From positions 62,001-126,000 of the forward strand of contig ONCZ01000011.1 of NCBI GenBank assembly GCA_900316445.1: a stretch of DNA of 64,000 bases, written 5' to 3'. This document shows, piece by piece, positions 1-7,400 of this stretch. Source of the stretch: an uncultured Prevotellaceae bacterium (lineage in GTDB: Bacteria > Bacteroidota > Bacteroidia > Bacteroidales > Bacteroidaceae). How positions within the stretch are numbered: position 1 is the stretch's first letter; each line of letters opens with the position of its first letter. Made by a program: the position numbers and the translations under genes. Under the pieces are notes generated by a model. It searched no databases. It saw nothing but the letters and a program-made list of their open reading frames with translations, and was not told the DNA's origin.

Positions 1-592
1 TATCGGCAGCCGACAGACACATCAGAGAATAGGCATTCAGGCGGTGTAGTGCATTCAACTGAGGCTCACGGATGGCCTGCTCAGCGTATTGGATAGCGCT
101 CTCCATGTGGCTTCGCAAATAAGAGATCTTCGCCAGTTCTATCAGACTGGAAGCCGCACTCTCATTGGGCAGGTATTCATGCAGGTAGTTGACAGCCTTC
201 TTGAATCCCTTGATGGCCTCCTCACGATTCTGCATTTGCTCATGGGCATAGGCCGCCACGTGGAGTCCGTTATAGATGCCCCACTTGTTGCCCTGCTTGA
301 CGGCATGTTCCTGCATCTCCTTAGCAATCTGCATGGCCCTGCTGCGCCGCTGCCGATTACTGGAGAAGAGCACCTGGTTCGCCCAGGCACGGTAGAACAT
401 ACGATCGTCGCCAGCCTCCTCTGCAGCCACTTTCAGACTGTCGGTGACGCTGATGAACTCATCGTAATCATAGCCACTATAGAGTTTATACATCCTGGCC
501 TGCAACCGATTCACCTCGTCGGATGCAGTCTGCTGAGCACCGGCATTCAGCACAGTCAGACTCAGCAGCAAGCCCATCAGAAGCCTTTTCAT
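1..592 (-). CDS. Secreted TPR-type repeat protein, 3' end off window
   Basis: The reverse strand is open from an ATG at 592 to the window edge, giving 197 visible residues. They begin MKRLLMGLLLSLTVLNAGAQ, a signal peptide ending near Ala-Gln. Helical repeats follow with TPR-like spacing (around residues 100-190, for example EEAIKGFKKAVNYL and ESAIQYAEQAI). The ATG overlaps the TGA of the upstream phosphatase gene by four bases (ATGA at 589-592), so the two are probably translationally coupled. In Bacteroidetes such N-terminal periplasmic TPR regions often precede a membrane segment and a histidine kinase or DNA-binding domain. That part is not visible, so the function is open. Confidence 0.75.
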   Translation of the reverse strand, partial: MKRLLMGLLLSLTVLNAGAQQTASDEVNRLQARMYKLYSGYDYDEFISVTDSLKVAAEEAGDDRMFYRAWANQVLFSSNRQRRSRAMQIAKEMQEHAVKQGNKWGIYNGLHVAAYAHEQMQNREEAIKGFKKAVNYLHEYLPNESAASSLIELAKISYLRSHMESAIQYAEQAIREPQLNALHRLNAYSLMCLSAAD

Positions 593-1512
593 GCTGATTT
601 GACGACCGTTAGCAAGTCTTGCTGGATGATGCCGTTGGTGGCGATGACGCTGTTGCCTTGAGTGAAATCGGAAGAACCGGAATAGTCGGTGACCGTGCCG
701 CCTGCCTCCATCACAATCAGACTGCCAGCCATGTAGTCCCACTGGCCGATATACTGCTCGGCATAGCCGTCGAGGCGACCTGCCGCAACATAGCAAAGGG
801 CCATCGCTGCCGAGCCGCACATGCGGATACTCCCCACATTACCATAGAATGTATCTATCAAACGCTTGATCGTCGGCTTATAGGCATCGCTGTTGTAAGG
901 CAGTTGCAGACAGAGCAGCGCATCCTGAATCTTCTGGCTACTGACGTGCAGCCGTTCACTTGTCATTCCGCGCTCCTCATTCCTCGACACAAACGCTCCC
1001 CCACCCTTCCAGGCATAGAAGCACTCATCGGCACAGATCTCATAGACCACACCTATCAGCACCTCCCTACCCTGCAGCAGGGCGATGCTCACAGCATACG
1101 GTGCATACTGATGGATGAAGTTCGTCGTACCATCCAGTGGATCCACCACCCAAAGAAGGGGGGGCGCGGGGGTGCGGGGGTACGGTGGTACGAGATTACT
1201 CCTGCCGCAGTCATTTCTCGCGCCACCGCACCCCCGTACCCCCGTACCTTCGAAATCAGTCGTACCTTCGATATCAGCCGTTCCTTCGATATCAGCCGTA
1301 CCCTCCTCCGTAATAAATCCGGCCTCAGGCAACAGTTCCCGCAACGCACTGACTATCAGCCGTTCCGATCCTTTATCCACATACGACACATAATCATGCG
1401 CATGCTTCCGCTCCACGCTCTCAAGGGAGAACTTACTCCGTTCCTCCCTGATATACGCCCCGGCCCGTCGTGCTATCTCGCACACGGTCAAAGTATATTT
1501 TTCTAAATCCAT
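589..1512 (-). CDS. suhB: Inositol monophosphatase family protein with in-frame repeat insertion
   Basis: Mg-dependent sugar- or inositol-phosphate phosphatase of the IMPase/SuhB/CysQ superfamily. Family motifs visible are the metal-binding GFITEEG, the hallmark WVVDPLDGTTNFIH, and the C-terminal GQWDYMAGSLIVMEAGG. The start is ATG 1512 (MDLEKYTL), 18 bases from a TACCTTTG promoter element; longer in-frame versions would begin upstream of that promoter. About 45 extra residues lie between the TEE motif and WVVDP, made of GTADIE-type repeats plus a Gly/Pro/Arg-rich stretch from a DNA repeat (see 1166-1302). Canonical members lack this segment, which falls in a loop between two active-site motifs, so activity may be kept. 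The exact substrate cannot be told from sequence. Confidence 0.88.
   Translation of the reverse strand: MDLEKYTLTVCEIARRAGAYIREERSKFSLESVERKHAHDYVSYVDKGSERLIVSALRELLPEAGFITEEGTADIEGTADIEGTTDFEGTGVRGCGGARNDCGRSNLVPPYPRTPAPPLLWVVDPLDGTTNFIHQYAPYAVSIALLQGREVLIGVVYEICADECFYAWKGGGAFVSRNEERGMTSERLHVSSQKIQDALLCLQLPYNSDAYKPTIKRLIDTFYGNVGSIRMCGSAAMALCYVAAGRLDGYAEQYIGQWDYMAGSLIVMEAGGTVTDYSGSSDFTQGNSVIATNGIIQQDLLTVVKSA
1166..1302. repeat. Palindromic G-rich element plus 18-bp tandem repeats inside suhB
   Basis: Two G-rich/C-rich arms (about 1166-1188 and 1223-1248) form an imperfect inverted repeat whose mismatches are mostly TA versus CG or GC changes. Next to it lie three tandem copies of an 18-bp unit, TTCGATATCAGCCGTACC or close variants, at 1249-1266, 1267-1284 and 1285-1302. 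All of it is read in frame, the 18-mer giving the six-residue unit GTADIE on the minus strand. Confidence 0.85.
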
Positions 1513-1529
1513 TTCCTTTTTCACGTCTG

Positions 1530-1537
1530 CAAAGGTA
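1530..1537 (-). promoter_or_regulatory. -7 promoter element of suhB
   Basis: TACCTTTG on the minus strand matches the Bacteroidetes -7 consensus TAnnTTTG. It is followed by GC and lies 18 bases before the suhB ATG, implying a very short leader. Confidence 0.7.
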
Positions 1538-1580
1538 CGAATTATTTTCCAAACCACAAGCGCTTTGATTATTATTTCAA

Positions 1581-4457
1581 CTACTCCTTATTATTTATAA
1601 TCGTCACAATGTCTGCGGCATTGATTCTTTCATCAGAGTTTGCATCGGCAGCATCAATGTTGAATTTATCCGAAGGCTTGCCCATGATATAGTTGGCGAG
1701 TTCATCAGCATCATCCTCATTGACAAATCCATCATTATTCACATCACCAAGAATGACTACCGGCTTACGGTCCGTACTGTCGTAGAGGCGAGTGATAGCA
1801 CGGATGGCATCCTCCCACGTCAGCGGATTATCCCAGTGGAAACTGTTTGCGTCTTTGTCTAAAGCAATGACGTTGATGCCAGATTTGTCAGATACATGCC
1901 AGAAGTTCCAGAACCAACAAGTCATCCTACCTCCGAAGACTTTATTCCTCCAAAACATATCTTCTGGTGCATCTTCCTCGCCAGGATCCATCCAGTGAGG
2001 CAGCAACTCATCATAATAATTGGAATCTCCATCCCAGATATCTTCTGGTTGTTCACCGCCACCAGCATTACCTGTCTCAGCTCCAATGCATCTAGCGGTA
2101 TAGTACGCCATACATGCTGCCATGCCTCTATTAAGAGGCACTTTGTAGTCTGTGATATAGTTGTTGAAATAGCTCATTGAGTTTGGCGCAAACTTTACTA
2201 TCAACTGTTTGAGCATAGCCTTGAATTCCTGTGAGCCAACCTGAGCTGTGCGTTCCTTTTCAAAATAAGACTTATTGAGGTATTCCATCAAGAAAGCACG
2301 ATCATAATCATCCAAGCCTGAGTCTGCAAACCTTCGAATACGAATATCGTCAAGGTAGAACTCATTGTTTAAGTCGCCCTTGTCAACAGAAATCCAAATG
2401 CTCTTGATTCTTGAAAAGCTTCCATTACCATTATAACTTGAAAGTGGCATTTGGACTCTTTGCCATTCACCAGTGAATTTACCTTCTATAGTATTCTTAC
2501 CGTTAAGCACGGCCCCCATGCCGTATTGTACAGACTTATCACCATCGTCGAAAGTCCCAAGGTAGATATTAAGTGTCAGGTCTGGATCGCTGTTCTTGAT
2601 GAAAAACTCAAGGCAATAATCTTCATCGGCCAGTTGCTGGATATCAATATCGGAGTTGAAGCAGAATTCTATTATCTGTCTTTCGTTTTTCTTATTTGGG
2701 TCTTGCCCGTCTCTGTTCCAACGGATACAGGTTCTGCCAAAGTGAGTATCCTTTCGGTGATGCAAATTTATTCGCCACATATTTCCTCCAACTGTGGACT
2801 GTTCAGCATATTCCACCCAGTGGTGTTCTGCCATCGTATCTACAGGATTTATGCCATCGTAAACATAATAACTATCTGTTAAATCTGGTCCATCCACATA
2901 TAGAGGCAAGCCTTCCTGATATGTATCAATTTTGGTTTTCGGGTGTATGTCAAGGGGCTCCATTATGCCATTTCGGACAACATAGGGAAGCATTTTCTCG
3001 CTCGACACGAAATAGTCGGTACCCTCTATGTTTTCTATTGAAATTCTACGCTCCCCCATCTCGTTGTTAAAAACAACATTTTCCACAGGGATATAAGTCT
3101 CTGTTTTATCCACATAGTGGTCACCTTCCAGTTCACAAACCTGCAAATAACCTTCTAAATAAAAACTAGTGTCCCCAAACAGTCCATCACCAGACTTCTG
3201 TACAATAATCTCTTTTACACCGTCACCATTGAAATCGTAGAAACAAAAAGCGCAGGAAATACCATAGCCTAAACGTGGTAAGGGCAAAAGTGAATAATCA
3301 GGGCCGAACTTTCCTGTACTGTTGCCCCAAAGCACAACTGGCGGACAAACATATCCCCTTTCTACTGTTCTGTCAGACATATCATGGTCGTGTCCGCACA
3401 TCACTAAATCATTAAATCCGTCATTATTTAAGTCGACGACCTCGCAGTCAAGATAGAGAGGAGGCAATTGATCCGGTAATGTTGAATAGAAAGAAGTGAA
3501 GTCAATCAAATCAGAGCCTTTTTTTTCAGCAAAATTACCCTTCCCATCGTTTTCAAGATACAAGGATGTACGTCCCCAACCATCACTTTGATTCCAGAAA
3601 AGGACATCTATATCACCATCATTGTCAAAATCGCCTGTGGTTCCGCCATGATAGTTTCCATATATCGTATTAAATGGTTCTCTGTATTCTGGATAGCGCA
3701 AATCATGATAAATACAGTTCTCATCACTCATCAATACAACAGGGTAGTCACCCGTAGAACCTGCTCGGTCATAGCCAGAACTAAAAGAGCAAAAATCAGG
3801 ATAACCGTCATCGTTGAAATCAGCATATTTCATGACAACAGAATAGACAGTGCCCTCCATTCGATTATCGTTCTTAGGATCTTCATCAAATGATCCGTCT
3901 GGCAACCCCAGCCAGAAACGGACATTCTCACGATGATTGTCTGTACCATCCATACCTTTCATTGGAAACTCTACAATGTCCAGTAAGCCGTCACGGTTGT
4001 AATCTACGGGCAACCAGTTTGTGCCTCTCCATAGCCTAACAAGGTTTTCTGTTTCCCAGACACCGGGTGCCTCATAATACAATGGCTTGCCCATATCTGC
4101 CCACGACTGCTTGAGGTTCAGTTTAGGATATTGCTTCATTTGACGGTAATAAGTGAACTTGGCGTGGATGTTCTGAGCCTTATCTGGCGAGACAATCAGT
4201 TCCTCACTCGTGCCAGTGGCATCACCACTCCAGCCATCAAAGGTCACATTCCCAAGAAACTTGCTGGGCACAGCCTTCAACTTGAGTTGCTTTTTACCGT
4301 CTGCATCCAGCATCATATACTCATCCACCACACCAGGACCATCAATTGTCACATTCACCTTGGATATCTGCGCTTTGGCATGACCCAAACAAAGAACCGC
4401 CGTTATCAGGATCAACAGTAGTCTTCTCATCTCCAGTATCGCCACTTTTCTCTTCAT
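1581..4457 (-). CDS. Secreted FG-GAP/VCBS repeat protein with C-terminal dockerin
   Basis: A 958-residue exported protein. The signal peptide is MRRLLLILITAVLCLGHAKA (residues 10-29), preceded by MKRKVAILE, which copies the start of the gene at 9920; the start may therefore be 4457 or 4430. Residues about 35-105 look like a bacterial Ig/bactofilin-like wrapper (FDGWSGDATGTSEE). Several Ca-binding FG-GAP motifs follow (DYNRDGLLD, DFNDDGYPD, DFDNDGDID, DLNNDGFND, DFNGDGVKE). Then come a jelly-roll region ending FYLDDIRIRRF, a shared SQEFKAML/ITRLYDS module, and a type I dockerin with two DxNxDG-type loops (GDVNNDGFVNEDDAD, DANSDERINAADIV). It sits 34 bases after a close paralogue. Probably binds or displays carbohydrate; no catalytic motif was recognised. 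Confidence 0.82.
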   Translation of the reverse strand: MKRKVAILEMRRLLLILITAVLCLGHAKAQISKVNVTIDGPGVVDEYMMLDADGKKQLKLKAVPSKFLGNVTFDGWSGDATGTSEELIVSPDKAQNIHAKFTYYRQMKQYPKLNLKQSWADMGKPLYYEAPGVWETENLVRLWRGTNWLPVDYNRDGLLDIVEFPMKGMDGTDNHRENVRFWLGLPDGSFDEDPKNDNRMEGTVYSVVMKYADFNDDGYPDFCSFSSGYDRAGSTGDYPVVLMSDENCIYHDLRYPEYREPFNTIYGNYHGGTTGDFDNDGDIDVLFWNQSDGWGRTSLYLENDGKGNFAEKKGSDLIDFTSFYSTLPDQLPPLYLDCEVVDLNNDGFNDLVMCGHDHDMSDRTVERGYVCPPVVLWGNSTGKFGPDYSLLPLPRLGYGISCAFCFYDFNGDGVKEIIVQKSGDGLFGDTSFYLEGYLQVCELEGDHYVDKTETYIPVENVVFNNEMGERRISIENIEGTDYFVSSEKMLPYVVRNGIMEPLDIHPKTKIDTYQEGLPLYVDGPDLTDSYYVYDGINPVDTMAEHHWVEYAEQSTVGGNMWRINLHHRKDTHFGRTCIRWNRDGQDPNKKNERQIIEFCFNSDIDIQQLADEDYCLEFFIKNSDPDLTLNIYLGTFDDGDKSVQYGMGAVLNGKNTIEGKFTGEWQRVQMPLSSYNGNGSFSRIKSIWISVDKGDLNNEFYLDDIRIRRFADSGLDDYDRAFLMEYLNKSYFEKERTAQVGSQEFKAMLKQLIVKFAPNSMSYFNNYITDYKVPLNRGMAACMAYYTARCIGAETGNAGGGEQPEDIWDGDSNYYDELLPHWMDPGEEDAPEDMFWRNKVFGGRMTCWFWNFWHVSDKSGINVIALDKDANSFHWDNPLTWEDAIRAITRLYDSTDRKPVVILGDVNNDGFVNEDDADELANYIMGKPSDKFNIDAADANSDERINAADIVTIINNKE

Positions 4458-4491
4458 ACTGAGTTCTCCTTTATATTCTGCTTATCACCAA

Positions 4492-7392
4492 TTACTCCTT
4501 ATTATTTATAATCGTCACGATGTCTGCGGCATTGATTTCACCATCAGCGTTCGCATCGGCAGCATAGCTGTTGAATTTGTTTGAAGGCTCGCCCATGATG
4601 TAATTGGCTACCTCATCAGCATCCTCCTCAGTGATATGTCCGTCGCTGTTGGCATCACCAAGAGCAATAGGTTCACGGTCAGTGCTGTCACAGAGACGGG
4701 TGATAGCGCAGATAGCATCCTCCCAAGTTAGCGGATCGTCCCAATGGAAGGTTTTTGCCTTTTTGTCCAAGGCAATGACTTCTTTGCCTGAGGAACTCGA
4801 GACATGACAGAGATTCCATAGCCAAGGTGTCTGATAACCACCAAAGTCTGTACTTCTCCACCACATTCCTTCTGGATAGTTATCTTCTCCAGGGTCGTTC
4901 CAATGGGGCAACAACTCATCATACCCAGCAAAATTCCCATCCCACATATCGTCAGGAAAGTCATTGGTTGCATTCTGGTACTCTGCCCCGATGCTTCTTG
5001 CCACATAATAGGCCATGATGGTAGCCATACCACGAGTGAGAGGCTCGTCATAATCCGTGATATACTCATTGAAATACTCCATGGAGCTAGGCGCGAACTT
5101 TCCTATCAGCGATTTCAACATCGCCTTGAACTCCTGCGATTGTACCTGCGCCGTAAGTACCTTATTCCTATAAGTTGCAGCCAAATAGCCTTTCTCGAAG
5201 GCACGTTCATAATCATCAAAACTCACACTGGAAATCTTACGAATGCGGATATCATCCAAATAGAACTCATTATTGAAATCACCATCCCCAATCCTGATAT
5301 TGAAATTTTTGACTTTAGAGAAAGAGGCATCACCACCGAATGCAGAAAGCGGTATAAGGACTCGCTGCCATTCGCCTGTAAATGTTCCTCCATCTACATT
5401 CCGTTTGCTCATTGTCGTAGTAAGTCCTTTGAAACTCGTCCCGTCAACACCACCATTTCCATTCTCCGTATAGGTCTCGAAACTGATATTCAGTGTCAGG
5501 TCTGGGTCGCTGTTCTTGATGTAAAGCTCTAAGCAATAGTCTTCATCAGCCAGTTTCTGAATGTCAATATCAGAAATAAAACCGAATGAGATAAACTGAC
5601 TTTCATACTTTTTGCTGGGATCCAGCCCGTCCCGATTCCAGCGGATACAAGTCCTGCCGAAATGTGTATCTTTGCGATGATGCAAATTAATACGCCACAA
5701 GTTACCACTACCTCCACCACTAAAAGCATCTCCCCAATATTCGTCACCCTCTGTAGTACCAACCCATCGGTGTTCTGCCATAGTGTCTATAGGATTGACG
5801 CCGTCATCATAATAGTATTGTTCTACGATAGCTGGCCCGTCCACATATATGGGTATGCCTTCATCATAGGAGGCATACCTCGTCCGTGTTTTACCTTCCA
5901 CTGGTTCGAGTATGCCATTATTGATTGAATATAGTTTTTGGGGGCCGACTCCCACTCCTGACAAATATCCATAATCACCGCCTCCTCCTGTGCACAGATA
6001 AGGAATACCGTCAACCTCTTCTATCCATGTTCTGGTTTCGCTTGCAAACTCATTGAAGGCTTCATGCTCCTTGGGAAAATAAAAATCGGTTTTATCTACA
6101 TAATGGTCACCCTCTTTTTCGCATATTTGGAAATAATTACCCACATAAAAAGTTGTGCCTCCATAGTCTCCATCTCCACATCTGTTAACAATGACCTCTT
6201 TCACACCATCGCCATTCAGGTCATAGACGATAAACCCTACACCTATACCATATCCTAAACGATTGGTTGCCGGTAATTGAGTGGCATTGTCGGCACTGAA
6301 CTTGCCGCTCTCGCTCCCCCAGAAGATCACTGGCGGGTTGATATAGCCACTGGTATTGCTCATGTGGTCGTTGCACAGCATGAACAGGTCGTTATAGCCA
6401 TCATTATTCAGATCGGAAACCTCCATGTCCATATACAGTGATGTATCGCCAAATATCTCAGTCAGACTGTGCAGGTCGAGAATTTCCGTGGCAACTACTT
6501 CCGTAAAGTTCCCCTTTCCATCATTGATCAGGAAGAGAGAGTTGATGCCGTCTCCGTGCCACATGTCCCAGAACAGGATGTCGATATCTCCATCATTATC
6601 TATATCACCTGTAGTTCCACCATGAAAATAGCCATGATTATAGTCTGTAAAACGTAAATCCGTATAAACACCTTCAGGGCTGCTCATCAGCACAACGGGA
6701 TAGTCTCCTGTAGACCCATCACGGTCATAGCCAGAACTGAAAGAACAGAAGTCTGGATAACCGTCATCATTGAAATCTGCGTATTTCACCATTATGGAAT
6801 AGACTGTGCCCAACATCCGATTATCATTCTTAGGATCTTCGTCTATGGAACCGTCAGACTGCCCTAACCAGAAACGAACATTCTCGCGATGATTATCTAT
6901 ACCCATGCCACCCTTTTTCGCGAACTCAATATAATCAAGAATTCCATCACGATTATAATCCACGGGCAGATAAGCATAGCCACGACCTTGTCCTGCCTCC
7001 TCGCGTTCAAAAAGTCCAGGAGCCTCTACATACATCGGCTTGCCCATATCTGCCCACGACTGCTTGAGATTCAGTAGCGGATATTTCTTCACAGTTGGAC
7101 GATAGGTGAAAGTGGCGTGGATCTTCTGGGTTTTGTCTGCATTCACCGTTAGTTCCTCGCTCGTACCAGTAGCATCGCCACTCCAGCCATCAAAGGTCAC
7201 ATCACCAAGGAATTTGCTGGGCACAGCCTTCAACTTGAGTTGCTTCTTTCCGTCTTTGTCCACCGTCAGGTATTCATCCACGATACCTGGGCCGTCGATA
7301 GTCACATTCACCTTGGATGTCTGCGCTTTGACATGACTCAAACAAAGAATCATCGTTATCAGAATCAACAGTAGTCTTCTCATCTTATACAT
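4492..7392 (-). CDS. Secreted FG-GAP/VCBS repeat protein with C-terminal dockerin (paralogue)
   Basis: A 966-residue paralogue of the downstream gene at 1581-4457, collinear over its whole length. Its signal peptide is MRRLLLILITMILCLSHVKA, reached from ATG 7392 or 7383. It has the same FDGWSGDATGTSEEL region, FG-GAP Ca-binding motifs (DYNRDGILD, DFNDDGYPD, DIDNDGDID, DLNNDGYND, DLNGDGVKE), an FYLDDIRIRK jelly-roll end, the shared SQEFKAML module and a two-loop dockerin (GDANSDGHITEEDAD, DANADGEINAADIV). It starts eight bases after the GH5-like gene stop, so the three genes look like one operon. The pair is most simply read as a tandem duplication. The role is inferred as extracellular and glycan-associated. 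Confidence 0.82.
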   Translation of the reverse strand: MYKMRRLLLILITMILCLSHVKAQTSKVNVTIDGPGIVDEYLTVDKDGKKQLKLKAVPSKFLGDVTFDGWSGDATGTSEELTVNADKTQKIHATFTYRPTVKKYPLLNLKQSWADMGKPMYVEAPGLFEREEAGQGRGYAYLPVDYNRDGILDYIEFAKKGGMGIDNHRENVRFWLGQSDGSIDEDPKNDNRMLGTVYSIMVKYADFNDDGYPDFCSFSSGYDRDGSTGDYPVVLMSSPEGVYTDLRFTDYNHGYFHGGTTGDIDNDGDIDILFWDMWHGDGINSLFLINDGKGNFTEVVATEILDLHSLTEIFGDTSLYMDMEVSDLNNDGYNDLFMLCNDHMSNTSGYINPPVIFWGSESGKFSADNATQLPATNRLGYGIGVGFIVYDLNGDGVKEVIVNRCGDGDYGGTTFYVGNYFQICEKEGDHYVDKTDFYFPKEHEAFNEFASETRTWIEEVDGIPYLCTGGGGDYGYLSGVGVGPQKLYSINNGILEPVEGKTRTRYASYDEGIPIYVDGPAIVEQYYYDDGVNPIDTMAEHRWVGTTEGDEYWGDAFSGGGSGNLWRINLHHRKDTHFGRTCIRWNRDGLDPSKKYESQFISFGFISDIDIQKLADEDYCLELYIKNSDPDLTLNISFETYTENGNGGVDGTSFKGLTTTMSKRNVDGGTFTGEWQRVLIPLSAFGGDASFSKVKNFNIRIGDGDFNNEFYLDDIRIRKISSVSFDDYERAFEKGYLAATYRNKVLTAQVQSQEFKAMLKSLIGKFAPSSMEYFNEYITDYDEPLTRGMATIMAYYVARSIGAEYQNATNDFPDDMWDGNFAGYDELLPHWNDPGEDNYPEGMWWRSTDFGGYQTPWLWNLCHVSSSSGKEVIALDKKAKTFHWDDPLTWEDAICAITRLCDSTDREPIALGDANSDGHITEEDADEVANYIMGEPSNKFNSYAADANADGEINAADIVTIINNKE

Positions 7393-7400
7393 TATATTAA

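Noticed and set aside
1249-1302. CRISPR-like repeats
   Set aside because: The 18-bp units are directly adjacent with no spacers and are read in frame.
619-1506. 295-codon plus-strand frame opposite suhB
   Set aside because: The minus-strand frame carries the IMPase motifs; the plus frame has no recognisable content or promoter.
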